Source: Labia minor (taxonomy: Eukaryota; Arthropoda; Insecta; Dermaptera; Spongiphoridae). Taken from it: 64,000 bases of DNA. Of the stretch, positions 29,576-43,300 are shown one piece after another; the first letter of the stretch is position 1; every line of letters begins with the position of its first letter. A model generated the notes under the pieces. The model did no database searches and had not been told where the DNA came from. It worked only from the letters and a program-made list of their open reading frames with translations. The stretch spans positions 57,022,528 through 57,086,527 of the forward strand of contig OY720345.1 in NCBI GenBank assembly GCA_963082975.1, written 5' to 3'. The translations under genes and the position numbers were made by a program.

Positions 29576-32500
29576 TTATTTTTCCTCTTTATTTACATCA
29601 TCTTTTTTTTTATCAAGAAACAAAGTATTAACATCATGAGCTAAGGTTATATGATTTTTAATATGACCTAAAGAATATAATTTCCCAGATAAATTCGATT
29701 TGTCTAATTCTGCATTCATTAATATCTATAATAAAAAAAATGTATAATTAATAATAATAAAATTAATAAGCAAAATAATATTTTGAAGATAATTTTATTA
29801 CAAACCTTGTTCATTCCTATCTCACTATCTATGTGAGCATTTAATTTCAAATCGCCAAATTCAATATAAGCTTTTCCTGATTTATGTATTACTAGAGTAC
29901 CCAAACGACCCTCATTTAAAGAACGAATTGATTTTTGTGATTTATCTTCATTGTCTGTTTCATCTATTAGGGAATTCATTGGAAATATATCTGGAAACTA
30001 ATAATTTGTATATAAAATTTATGTACATTATTATGAGTATGATGAATAATATGATAATCTGCAATATTTTGAAAGTTTAACTGAAGTCTAGTGTAAGGGT
30101 AAGGAATAAATGTGTTTTCCGAGTCTCAATAAATTTTTTTTAAATATCTAAATAATCAAATTTTGTAAAATAATTAATTTCTAGTCTTTATTTTAATTCT
30201 CAAGAGTTATAATTATTTATTATAATCTAAATAATTTCTAAACAAAATTTTTTAATATAATATATAGATATTGTTAATTAGAAAATAATAATTTACCTTT
30301 ATTAAAGATAATTGTTTTTTGTGCATCATAATCTTTTCACCTTTTGTGGATGCATTTAAATTTTTGTCTTGGTCTTCTTCTTCTTCTTCATCTTTAGGTT
30401 CAGTCTTAATTTTGATAGAACTATTTTCATAATATTCATTATCTTCAGGTTCTTTTTTAATTTTGGCTTCAAGTAAATTTAAATTTGTATTTATTTTTTC
30501 TAATTAAAAAAATAAATAAAATATAGACTTTAAAAAAGTTATACAAATATTTAATTAAATTTACATATTATTGAATTACTAACTTTCTTGTTCATTCTTT
30601 TTATTTGATAAAAATGGTAATTGATTAGGAGCAGCACTTATATCCGGAGTTATTGATTTATCTTCCACAAAAGTATCTTTGGATAAGGATTTAAAAAAAT
30701 TTTCTCCACTATCAGTATTAATATTATCATTCTGAAAAAAAGAAAAAAATTAAATGAATATAAAGATTAATATAATATCATTTCTAACTTACTGGTGATA
30801 TTTTAATTTTATCAATTTTTTGGCTTAATATTTCCGCATCTTTAGTTTGTGAAGAATATCTTTTGTATTTAGTTGGAGCTACACCATCAGCAAAAATACT
30901 TTGTTCCTAAAAGAAAAAAAAATATAATTTAGACCTCAACCTAGATAAAACTTAACAACTATAGTAACAATTTAAATAGAAATCGAATACAATAAATATT
31001 CACATCACTCTTGATTTCGATATTTGGAATGATTGATATTTATTGTTTATTAGTTAACTCAATCATTTGTTTCATTCTCCATTTCCAATTGTAATTGACA
31101 CTTTTAGTTGTAATTTAAAATAGAGTGAATTGTTATATATATATAAATAATGATCTTATATTAAATTCCGAACTTAAAAAATAAATAATTCCCATTATAA
31201 CAAGTTCAACTCATTGTTTAAATATAATTACATTCCTTTCCAAATTATATTATTACACCTTTTGGATTATTCATTAAAATGAAAATTAAAAGTATGGTAC
31301 GAATAGAGTTACAGTAAATAAATATTTTAATATATGTAATATTAAAGAAGTATAAATTGATCTTTCATCGATAATTAGTTAAAAATGTATACCAGTAAGA
31401 TAATAAAAATGCAACTTGTCGACTAGATGACAATAATATCGAATTTATTGAAAATATCTGAATAATCCATTTTTACAATGAACATATTATTATCATCAAA
31501 AGAATTTATAAAATTACTATTTTTTAGCATCATCATATAAAACTTTATTCTCAGTTATAATTATTCTTTAAAATTTTAGAATAAGAGAGATAAGATAAGA
31601 GAGAAGAGAAAATGAATTAAACGCATATGTAATATAAATTGTATAGTTAGTTATAGTTAATAATTAATTTATAATTATAGTTAATGTGTTCATTAAATAA
31701 TTTTAAATGTATAAATACATATGTAGCCCTAAATCTAAATAAGGGAAGGGAAGAATCATATAAGTAAAAAATTACTACTCGTGTTCGATAATTACCGGTT
31801 TATCCATTTTTGTAAGATTATATTTCTTTATTATGTTCTTAAAAGAGTTTTTATCATTCGCCAATTTTTTCCCACAAATAGTTATATCATCTAAATAAAA
31901 TAAAATATTTTTTTAAATTTAATTATTGGAAAACAGTTACACTGTTATTAAAATCAATGCGTTTAGAATTTTCGAGTTGATGGATTAAATTGTTCTAGAA
32001 TAATATAACATTAAGAAATCTAGAATTCACAATAACTAACTTAGTCTCTAGAAGAAATAGTTTTATTGAACTTTTAATCCTTATGGTTTTAGAAATAATT
32101 TTAATTTTTAATTCTACTTAGATTTAAGGATAAAAATAAATGAATATTAATATAAATCACAATATTACATTATTGTGTAAAACTAAATAATTATATTTAA
32201 TATTTTCACATTTATAAATAGGAATCAAGAATTGAAAGAAAAATTCATCAATAATAATTTACCTGAATTAAATTCCCTCGATTTCTATTTTTATTTTCTA
32301 ATTTAGATTTATTTTTCGGAGTTTCTTTTTTGGGTTTTTCAACTTTCACATTTAATTCACTAAAAAAATAAATAATCATTATTGATCGTTCGAATTAATT
32401 TAAAATTAACTTACCTTTTATTCACTTAAAATTAACTAACCTCTTTGTTTTATTTCTTTGAACATTTAAATTTGGAATATGTACTTTTTTGTTTTTTACT

Positions 32501-32646
32501 TCTGTAAGTTTATTTAATCTGGAAGGTAAAATACCTGCACCCAAAGTTAAATCTCTTTTTTTAAATGATTGTAATCTTGTTCCAGATGTACTTGGTTGTA
32601 TATTAAGTGAATTTAACTTAGAATTTTCAGAATTTGGATTAGACAT
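29576..32646 (-). CDS. POLR3D: RNA polymerase III subunit RPC4 (C53)
   Basis: Subunit of Pol III that pairs with RPC5/C37 to form the TFIIF-like module used in initiation, termination and reinitiation. Exons (minus): 32441-32646, 32263-32359, 30793-30906, 30584-30731, 30297-30499, 29806-29997 and 29576-29725, giving 369 residues (human 398). The amino half is charged and low-complexity, with RGNLIQEQSIFADG matching the conserved 'IQ..SIFEQG' element. The carboxy third is the dimerisation fold: GRLGTLVIHKSGKAYIEFGD, then LYSLGHIKNHITLAHDVNTL. Two IKxEP motifs lie in exon 5 (30297-30499). Divergent from its partner POLR3E. An in-frame but phase-incompatible stretch at 31795-31890 was left out. 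Confidence 0.93.
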
Positions 32647-33356
32647 TTTATATTATTCACTTTTTATGGTTAGTTTATAATTTAAAATAAAACAAAATCA
32701 CAATAAAAATGACTTTTAGAACTCTTCTAAAAAAAGTCACAAAATACGGTGAGTTTCTAGCAGTTTTCAAATTTAATGAATTAAAACCATTAATTAAAAC
32801 AAATAACAGCAAGTAGAAAAGTTAACCTTACTGAGATAAATAAACAAACTTATGAAACAGGAAATTAGCAACATTGTTCGGATGGTCAGTGCTATCAACC
32901 ACAGACCATCATCAACATAAAAAAAAATTCAAACCATCCAGGAAATTAAGAAAAATAATATAATAATAATAATAATAATAATATCATGATAGGTTAGAAT
33001 AACAGTTTTAGAACAAAATCACTTCTAAAAACACTAAATTCACTGAGTAACTAGAAAAGAATTATATTTCTATAATCACTACTATTTCATTGCTAACTTG
33101 TTGGATATATTTTCTATTTATTTCAAAAAAGTTCAGAAATCATTCTTTATTTATTAAGGGGCAGGAGCAGTAAAACCTTTTTCAACAGACCCAACTTTAT
33201 CAGAACTGACCAGAACGACCGGAACAGAACTAAAATCCTGAACGCTTGGAGTGTTTCAGATTACATATATTTTGTTTGCTTTTACCTTTTTATCATTTTT
33301 ATATTCCATAAACAACAAATCTATAACGTATATTTTTTAAATAATATAATTTAAAA
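32647..33356. promoter_or_regulatory. Shared divergent promoter region POLR3D / POLR3E
   Basis: 710 bp between the two start codons. GC-richer close to POLR3E (33165-33255). A 7-bp inverted repeat GATGGTC...GACCATC lies at ~32882-32912. Two diverged ~50 bp segments ('ttttagaac...ttctaaaaa...gag..tag') occur at ~32711-32760 and ~33003-33053, so part of the region may be duplicated. No firm core promoter motif. Confidence 0.55.
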
Positions 33357-36300
33357 ATGGGAGACGATCCAATAATTCAAAAGGTAAATTTTGACAATTT
33401 TATTTTAATAAAACCGAATTATTAAAATTCGTATATAATTCCATACAATTTAGAAAGTAACTTTTTTGAAAAATTCTTTAATATATAATTATATATGTAA
33501 TCTCTTTTGCAGATTCCAGTCTATTTATCAAAACGATTAATTGACCAACTTTATATTTTTAATTATCACATTGAAGGACCTAGAATTGATATTGAAACAA
33601 AATTACATGCAAACCAGGTATTTTTCAATTTATTTATATAAATATTTAGGCATATATATTATGACCCCTACACCTCGCAGAATTTGATGAAACTTCGCCA
33701 GTTGATTCTTTGATTAATTCTAAGAAACTTTTTCCTTAGGCAATTCTTGGGGAAACTTCTAGTTTTCGAGATAAAAAGGATTAAAGATTGGATATCAATT
33801 AGATGGTTATGAATGTCGAGATGTGCAGCCATTAAGAAATTTTAATTGACTAATTCACCAATTATTCACATATTCACTAATTTTTGTTTTTTTTCTGTTG
33901 ATTCTTTGATTAATTCTAAGAAACTTTTTCCTTAGGCAATTCTTGGGGAAACTTCTAGTTTTCGAGATAAAAAGGATTAAAGATTGGATATCAATTAGAT
34001 GGTTATGAATGTCGAGATGTGCAGCCATTAAGAAATTTTAATTGACTAATTCACCAATTATTCACATATTCACTAATTTTTGTTTTTTTCTGTTCGGTTT
34101 GGATATAGGGAAATTATTTAATTAATTAATTTTTTAATTTTTCTATATACAATCCGAACTGAAAAAACCGAAAATTAGCCGCGCCCTCTGCTGGTCGAAC
34201 TGATAAGACATAGTAGCTAAATGGGATATCAATGGATTTATATCCAATCTTTAATCCTTTTTATCTCGAAAACTAGAAGTTTCCCCAAGAATTGCCTAAG
34301 GAAAAAGTTTCTTAGAATTAATCAAAGAATCAACTGGCGAAGTTTCATCAAATTCTGCGTGGTGTAGGGGCCATAATATATATACCTTTATCCTTAAATA
34401 TTTCTTAACATAAATGTATTTATGAAATTAGTATATTCTATATTTTTGAAATTCATCTAAATGTTCTAGTGTAAATTTAAACCAAAACATCAGGAAGTCC
34501 TATTGGAAACTTCTTTGAAAGTGAATAATCCAAATTATGATGTAAGCAAAGGTGAAGAAATTGTCATTAATTGTGATGGTCATGATTTATCAAAATTCGA
34601 TTCCAAAAATACAGAGGATAGTTATTTCTCTGGGTAAGTTTTCAAAAGTTTATGTAAAGTATTTTTTTTTTTAGATTAAGATATGCTGAACATTTTATAT
34701 AAGGATTTGTGGAAACCATAGTGGATCTTCCCAGAATAGATTTGTATTTGAGTAAACTAAGCCGTAAAAATTTTCCATTTTTATAAATAGGATTATATTA
34801 TTTACTATTATGAATCTATAATTAGTTTTTCTCAAACATAACTTGATTTATTACTTTTATTCTTCTCCAGAACAAACCCAACTTATCGGCATTTCTAAGA
34901 TTGCATTTATGGTTTCTAACTCCTCAAATAATAGATTATGAATGATAAGTTTTTATCTAAAAGAAAAAAAAAATTATATATTCGAATTTAGTTAATAGGT
35001 ATCATAGTAATTATAAAACAGGTGGATAGTTATAGAAATATTACCTTTAATTCTATTAAATATAAATTCATTTTGTTATCAAAGTAAATCTAATATAGAC
35101 AAATATAAATGTGTGTGGTTATATATATTTATATAATATTTAAACATTAAAATTATTATGTTTTATATATATCTATTAATATTAAAATATTTTTTTTTAG
35201 CAATTTAATGGATAAAATTGTTCTGAAAGGAAATAAATCTACTAGTGATAATAATTATGCTATTGCATTATTTGATGAAGGAGAATTACATATAACACCT
35301 TTACAAGGCATCATTAATTTGAAACCATCATTAGATTATTTAGATAAAACTGACAAACATTTAGAAACAAAAGATAATAATAATATAGGTAAAATTAATT
35401 TATTAATCAAATTATACTTCTATATTCTTTGTGTAACCTTATTTCCAATTTGATTCGTTTTTGTAACATATGAAGGACTATACTGCTTTTTGTAATTTTT
35501 TTTTCACCAACACATACCCTTAATTGTATGTTTTTTATCTATAAATTTATAAATACTATATTAGTAATAGTGTTTTTAATAAATTATTAATTTTTTAATT
35601 ATTTAGTTAATTCTGAAGAGGAAGATGAAGAGGTTAAACAAGTTACGGTCAAATTTGCTCGACAAGATAATGAATATTTTAAAAAAGCAAGAGAAAAATC
35701 ATTTGGATATTTGAGTAAAAAAAATGCTGAAGAACAATGGTATAATGTTGATTTTTTTAAATCGACCTCTGACAGGATAGAGGTATGCATTATTTCTGAA
35801 TTTAACGAAATTTGTTTAAGATATTTTACTTAAACTCACAATTAATAAATTAATAATAAATAGCTTGTTTTAATACATTTATAAAAAATTTAGAAACAAA
35901 TTATTATTAAATTTTAAGGAATTTGATATAATTTCTTTAATATAGTAATACTAAAATTATAATATTAATTAATACCGAAATGTCGACATTTTGGTAAAAA
36001 ATATAGATAAGAGATTTGATTTCTTCTTACCTCCTGACTGCAAGTCGATTTCCAGTCCTCTAAATAAATTTCTTAAGCCAATACTTTTATAAAATATTTT
36101 ATTATTTTTAATATAAATCATTTTTTTGCAGCTTGAACATCAAAAATTATATTGTTCACAAAAGGAAGAGGAAGTGCATCATTGCATCAATAAATCAGAT
36201 TTTATTAACATGATATTTCCAAATACAAATTCCGATGATATTGAACCTACAATTCCACCAATTTCTTCTTCAGATAGATCATATAAAAACCTTAAAAAAT

Positions 36301-37070
36301 TAAATTTAGTAGAACAATTAAAAATTATTTTCAAAAGATGTAAGTATATAAATATGTTTGATTTTCGATTTTTTTCTTTTTGTAATATATAGATATGAAT
36401 ATTTCGAGATTTAAATTTCAGCATATATATCAAATTTCGAAACTATTCTTAAATTTATTGGAACTTCATTTAATAAGGATGAAATCATTAGAGCAATCCA
36501 ACAAGTAGCAGTTTTAGTACAAGGAAATTGGATTGTTCAAAGTGAATTGGTTTATCCTAAAGAATCTACAAGCAAAATCAATGGAATAAGTTCATTGCAT
36601 ATGATCCAAGCTAGAGATTTCATAGTAATGTTATTATTGTATATATTATTGGTAGAAAATGAAAATCATTTTTTAATTTATTTGTTTTTGTTTATTTTCA
36701 GTTATATCAATTCACACAAAATAACGTTGTAAATCGGACTCAAATTTGTGCAGTTGTTAAAATACCAAGTGAAGAGGTCTTAGAAATCCTAGAGCAATTT
36801 GCTTTTATAAATGAAAATAAAGATTGGCAGTTGATTAATCCTTGTGATAAAGATTTTGTAAAACGTTATGGAGATGTTGTTAATAGACAGTATAATTGGT
36901 TGGAAGCAAAATATAAACAAATAATACTTTCTTTAGAATCAAATAATACCTCTAACCGTCAAAGAAGAAAATCCCATCGTGAATCTTCAGTTAGTTCTGA
37001 TGATTTTAATAGTTCCAATAGAAAGACTCAAAAAAAAAAAATCAAACAAGAACCAAAATCTGAATCATGA
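33357..37070 (+). CDS. POLR3E: RNA polymerase III subunit RPC5 (C37)
   Basis: Partner of RPC4 in the Pol III TFIIF-like heterodimer. Exons: 33357-33383, 33513-33617, 34470-34633, 35201-35388, 35607-35782, 36132-36339, 36422-36624 and 36702-37070, giving 479 residues. The amino-terminal dimerisation part (IPVYLSKRLIDQLYIFNYH; NYAIALFDEGELHITPLQGI) and the VKFARQDNEYFKKAREKSF block are diagnostic. Winged-helix sequences follow (LVQGNWIVQSELVYP; NRTQICAVVKIPSEEVLEIL). It is shorter than the ~700-residue human protein, lacking most of the carboxy extension. The last residues are KKKIKQEPKSES, with an IKxE motif. AATAAA at 37141 follows the stop by 70 nt. A long-inverted-repeat element occupies intron 2. 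Confidence 0.94.
33649..34386. mobile_element. Long-TIR foldback element in POLR3E intron
   Basis: 738 bp bounded by ~147 bp inverted repeats that differ at only a few positions, starting GGCATATATATTATG on the left and GGTATATATATTATG on the inverted right. Both flanks read TTTA, a possible target duplication. The left part carries a 196 bp direct duplication (33701-33896 and 33897-34092), so the left inverted repeat is present 1.7 times. No ORF. Confidence 0.75.
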
Positions 37071-40000
37071 CACTCATTATTTATATTTATTTAAAAAATA
37101 TATTTATATTTTATTTATATGTATTATGATTTTCTGTTGAAATAAAAATTTTGTTATTTTAAATATTTATTTTTATTATTTTTTTAATAGAATATATACA
37201 AGTAAATTAATTGATTGAAATATGATTAAATTTTTTATTCATAAAAAAATCCATTTTTCTAATTTTATCAAATAAATTTTAGTACTATTTTTAAGTAATT
37301 TAAAAATTCAAATTATATTTAATCATTTATTTTATTTCAACTTTTTACCTTATAAATGTAAGTTAATTATACAGATTTACTTCAACACAATACTATTACT
37401 TGTAAATTAGTTCATTCTACTTTGATAAATTCATTTACACGACTAATAAAATATAACGGACTCCCTATTAAATATAAGTGTTTAATTAATACCTTCAACC
37501 TTAAGTACTTATTATAATTTTATATAAATTATATAGTGATTTTTTATAAATTGGGAAATTGGAGAGAATAGAAATTTGAGGTGGGGAGAAAGATGGAAAT
37601 TTGAAGGGGGATTCTGTGTAATGGTAGAACTCGGGTCCTGTTAAATCCAACGTGAATGAATCCTGGGCAGTGAGGGAAGACATTAATAAATTTAAAAAAA
37701 TTTTGTTTTTTAAAAAGAAATAAAATAAAAATTTATTTGAATGTGTTTATGCTTTTTATCTTTATATAATTATTTATTTTTATTTCTTAAGTTCAATTCC
37801 AAAAATAGAATAGATAAGCTTATCCTTTAATTTTATTTATATCTAATTTAAATAAATTCTTTTTTTAATTATTTATTTTTTTTACAAAAATAAAAAAATT
37901 GAATAACAAAATATTTATTAAATAAATCTAATTTACTCTTAAAAACTATAATTATAAAACTAATATTAATTACTTAAATCTAAATAAAATATGGTAATTT
38001 AAAATAGTTTATTTAAATACACGATATAATATTAACTGATTGAATAGTTTTTGAATATTTCATAAAATATAAAAACTTGTCCAATGGATTAAATTATTAA
38101 TATTAAAATGAATAGAGTATGTAAGAATATTAAATAAAACCAATCCTGTCTTGGATGGGGCATTTGCGATACTGCGATGAAATCTTGAACATGGGGGACT
38201 AGTTTGAGTTCTTCTATCGGGGTGAATCTTGTCCAAATTCGGCCGGTAGTGTCCCGGTGAAAACAGGATACAGATGGAGCGGCCCGTTCGTTTTAAACCT
38301 GAAAATCAATCATTTTATTTATAAAAAATGATCTAATATAGTATCTATTATTTTGTTATAATTATAAAATTTATTGTATATATACGACAGAAAACATTTT
38401 AAGAAATTATTAAGAAACAAGTTATTTTTTCATTTACATATATTTTCCATAAAGAAAACAAATTGTGGATAATTATTTACATGGTTATTATAAATGGCGC
38501 TTATAAATTCGTGAATCTGTTTCAAAAACAATATTTCTCTAACCGTACCCATCAGGAGCCACTTCCATTTAATTTCTAATCTTTTTTAATTTTCACGTTT
38601 CTTATTTTATATTATTTTTTCACAGATATTGTCTCCCTTATCAATTTGAGCTAGGTGTTATTTATTTATGATATGAATTTTTATTCTTTATTAAAAATTT
38701 CTTTATTTTAATCATTTAAAATTTTTAATATCTATTTAATTTATAAATAAATTCATTAAAAATTGGTCTATTTCAGGGAGGACATTTGTGGAAGATGCCT
38801 TACATTTACAATTTGAGGACTAAACTTTTTCTTACTAATTTTACAAATTGCCACTACCATACCGAACAGAATGAGATCGGAATTTTTATCATACATTTGG
38901 CAGAAACCAACCTGTTTGAAAAAAGAAAATGTGGAAGGATTGTTAAGAAAAGGTTATAGACAGACCAGAGTATGCCATTTAAGATTTGTCCTCTTTCTAA
39001 ATAAGTACACTTAAAGAAAGTTTGATATCAACAAATATTCCAAAAGTACATGTTGTTTTTAAAAAATTACAAAAAGTATTAAAATTTTACTTAAAATTAC
39101 CAATAATTTATATTTATTATTGATCATGTGAAAGAGATGTTTCCATAGGTTTATCGCTTCCACCTTCAAAAGCTGACATCAGCTGACATTAATAGTTAAA
39201 TGACCGATTTTTATTTATGAATTACAAAACATAAGAAATCCCATAATATACATTCAAAGTGTTCAGAAAATATAAAGTTAATATATATATATTAATACAT
39301 TTTTCCAAAAGTTTTTGAATTTTAATGTGAAATATATACAGGGTGGTGCAGAGGAAACGCATGTTTGAATTACTGGGACACAATGGGTTGAAAATAATAA
39401 AAACTAGTATTAAATGATAGGTTTTTTAATGCAGTTTTTGAAATTGCTCTTAACTCATCTTAACTGTACAGATAGATAGATATATGGAATTATATTTTAT
39501 TTAATCTGCAAATCTCAATATATAATCATTTGTAAATATCTAATAAATATTTCTTGCAAGTGCTGAATTAAAAATAATTTAAAAATGTATATCTTGATTA
39601 TTGTTATTTAATTAGAATAATTATTAAATTTTTGTATTTTTTTATGAGGTATTTTAAAAAATAATTGAGTTTCTATATTAAAATAATTTTTATATGTATG
39701 GGATCAAAAAATAGTGGTTCATAATAAAGTATAAGAAATTCTCTAATTTCAACAAGATCTTGACAAATATAATTTCGAATTTTATTAAATCAAAAAAATA
39801 ATTTAATTAAATTCGTCAAAATTAATATCAATTACATTTAAAAATATTGATAATAGAAAATGTATAAATATTAAAAAAATAATAAATATAATTGTTAAAA
39901 ATATTTTAAATTGAAATTGATTCTTAGCTACAAAATAAATATTAATACGAGAAAGTCATTTGATATAGAATTATATATATATAGATAGATAAAATATGAA

Positions 40001-40303
40001 ATAAGCGCCATTGAGCGTTGATGGTCTGTGAGCGTTATTATCGCTTTTGCTCTTAACGTCAAAACATCCTCCTTTCAATGCTCATTTTGTTTTAACTTCT
40101 CTGAAGTTTTTCTCACAATTGAATAAAAACCTAAATTTTGTAAGTCATGCTAATTTTTAAAATAAAAACTTTTCCATTTTTAATACATTTTCTTTTTAAC
40201 ACTTCAACACTTCTTTAAATAAGTTAATAAGTGAGATATTCTTCATATTTAATAATTACTTTTTACAGGCATTTAAGAAAATTTAAACAATAAAAATAAA
40301 AAA
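37071..40303. other. Intergenic, POLR3E 3' / Kr-h2 5'
   Basis: 3.2 kb, mostly very AT-rich. A GC-richer block at 37545-37685 and a stronger one at 38140-38300 stand out. A further less AT-rich patch at 38775-39000 is not recognised. The region from ~40010 to 40140 precedes the Kr-h2 start and may contain its promoter and 5' UTR. No gene found. Confidence 0.5.
38140..38300. other. Unassigned GC-rich block, possible structured RNA
   Basis: About 160 bp with near-balanced composition in a very AT-rich intergenic region. ATCCTGT at ~38144 and ACAGGAT at ~38263 could pair and enclose the block. No long ORF on either strand and no match to snRNA, tRNA or SRP features that I know. It could equally be an unrecognised repeat. 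Confidence 0.3.
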
Positions 40304-43300
40304 ATGAGTGACAATTCCCAGTCAAGTCAAGAAAACGAAAAAGGATTCGGATGTCTTAAAGCTCATATAATTTCTCATAAAGTGGAGGTAGCATTATGGG
40401 CAACAAGGATCTTTACAATCTTATTTACTATTGGATATTTTATTCCATTTTTTGGGTAAATACGAAAAATTTATTTGAAAAAATTTATTTATCTAATTTA
40501 GTTGATCCATATCCATTTAATAAACAATCATTCTAATTTGAAAAAAACTCATATTTGACACATATGGAAAATATGTTTTGACCTCTTTAATAATTTCATC
40601 TTAAGTACAATTAAGATGTAACTTTCTCTTATTGCTTAATAAATTTACATTTTTTTAGAAATTTGGAAATAATTTTAAAATCTCAAAATAAATTTTAAAA
40701 AAAGTTGGGCAATTTTTTAAATTAATTTATTTTAATTAAAAAATAATGAGTGACCTAGAATCGATAATTTAATCATATATAATATCAAATCAATAAAATG
40801 ATTGAAATAATAGAAATTTTTTTATAAATAAATAATTAACCTTTTGAACTTTGTTAACTATTTTTTTTATATATATTTTAATCGAGGTCTATTTCTAATT
40901 TTTTTAAATTTTATTTACATATATGTAAATAAGCTAAGAATAACCTTGGTTTTTTGACTCTGGGATTTCAAGTTTTTCCCTTATTTTTTTTGACACGTTA
41001 TTTATAGCAGCTCTTGATCTTTATTTAAAGTATATTCAAATTATTTAAAACCTCAGATTTTATTTATGTTTTTGTATTTTTTGGACTGAATATACATGCT
41101 TCTTCCAGCTTCATTTTAATCTGTTAAAATTTTTCTCATTTAACAAGAACAAATAGCATTGTTATTGTTAATCAAGATATATTTTTGTTCTGCTATAACT
41201 AAAATATATTATCAATATATTAGGTTGTAACGAATTCGTATCGAATTTTATGAAAATTCAAAGTTAAATAGAGAAAATACCGAAACAATGGATTTAACCC
41301 AAATATTCACCGTTTTGTCTTATGTCTTCTATCATATACCCACGAAAGCTTGGATCCCTTTCTCGAACCGCTTCAACTCCTTGGAGATGAAAAACGCCAA
41401 CACCTCATTTTTGCAGTCGATTTTTGAACTCAATATCTTGGCAGTTCTGGACGTTTCATTTTAATTTCATCAGCCAATTTTAACTGTTAGCGACATTTGA
41501 TATCCGAACCCACCGTTTGACCATAAGGAGCAGCTCATGGTACTAGATTTAGTCGATTTTTTCGGTGATGTTATTTTTGACATCCAAAATTCCATAACGG
41601 AAATGACTTGACATGTTAATAATTGTACTGCTTGGTTACCGTAAAACTGCATAAATTTTTTGATGGCCTGTCTTACTTTCAAGCCTTCTCAGAAGAGGAA
41701 CCTCAAAACATCCCGGATGTGCTCTTGTTTTTACTCACAATTAATCAAAGAAAGAACCATTCGATTTTGTTCAACTTTTTTACTATCTCGCCAGTATAGC
41801 GATCACGAGAATTTTCGATGTCGAGATTTTGATGTTTTGAAGGTTCCTGAGTCATTTTCACTAAGGTTGGGAAAAATTTCTCTCTCTCTCTCTCTCTGTG
41901 TCTGTGTGTGTGTGTGTTTGTGTAGACAAGATTACACAAAAACGGTTTAAGCTAGAATAATGAAATTTGGTATACGGGCATTATTCAAAATTCGTAGTTT
42001 TCTATCAACTTTTGAGAAATATAGCTCATCCGGAAGATGGTCATTTCCCCTACCAGGTTTTTATTTTTTTTTCCTCTAAACTGACTGTAAAAATACAGAT
42101 ATATGTTTGATAGTTTTTCACATGATCAACAATTGTATAAAACTCCTATATATAGAATTTCAGCTTGATTGAATCGCTGAAAGTATTGGAATTAATTTTT
42201 TAACATTACAAATCACGCGCCAGCACTTGACATGGTGCCATCAACAAATTTAATTAAATGTAATTTAAATATATATTATTTAATTCAATTCAAATTGCGA
42301 GATAGTCGAGTGGAGACACTCCAGATTTTTTTAAAAATTTTTGGAAAAATGTCAGCTGTCAGATAACACAGACCTGCAAAATCAAAGTTCAAAAAATTTT
42401 TTTGAAATTTTATAACTGACTTTTATGTAATATTCAGGGCTGACTTAAAAAATGCAATCCGTTTTTCTCTATCACGTCGGGTTTTCTTACAAAAACGAAT
42501 ATTTTTGGGTATAATAACAATATTTAAGCCATTTTTCACACTTATAATCAACAAGCAAAGGGTTCCATATTCAAATTCTGCTAAGTATCTGGGCATGACA
42601 CTCGATGCCAAACTTCGGGGGAAAGAACATATAAAAATAAAAAGAAAACATCTCAACGTAGTGAGATCTAAAATGGAATGGCTCATTGGTAGTAATTCTA
42701 AACTCTCGGTTCACAACAATCTAGTGCTATATAAACAAATTTTGAAACCTGTTTGGACTTATGGACTACAGTTGTAGGGCTGTAGTGCAAAATCAAATAT
42801 AAAAATAATTCAAACTTTCCAAAATAAAGTGCTACGTAGTATTGTTAATGCTTCATGGTATTGTCGCGATAAAGATATTCATCGAGATCTAAAAATGAAT
42901 ACCATTATTGAAGAACGAAGTGCAATGTCCGAGAGACATGAACTTCGCCATAAAAATCACCCCAATCTCCTGGCTTCTCGTCTCTTAATCCACAATGAAA
43001 TTTTGAGACGACTTAATCGAACTAAACCCGCCGATTTAGTGAAAAAAACTATGAGTGTTACTCTCCCCTCCAGTGATAAATGGAAATTTATTAAAAAATT
43101 AGTTATGACCACTTCTGCGGTGTTAAACTCACACAAAGTTTAATTATCTTGATTTGTTCAAATAATATTGTAAAACGGTCTTATGACTGGTTCAATTTTC
43201 TTGTAAATCAATAAAAAAAAAGTCAGGTTTTCTTACAAAAAAGCGAATATTTTTGAGTATAATAACAATATTTAAGCCATTTTTCACATTTTTCCAAATT

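Noticed and set aside
31795-31890. Possible extra POLR3D exon between AG and GT on the minus strand (reads DDITICGKKLANDK...)
   Set aside because: Its phase does not fit the flanking exons; joining 32263-32359 directly to 30793-30906 keeps the frame and restores the conserved IQEQSIF motif.
42423-42686. 87-codon minus-strand ORF
   Set aside because: Antisense to the Jockey-like LINE frame.
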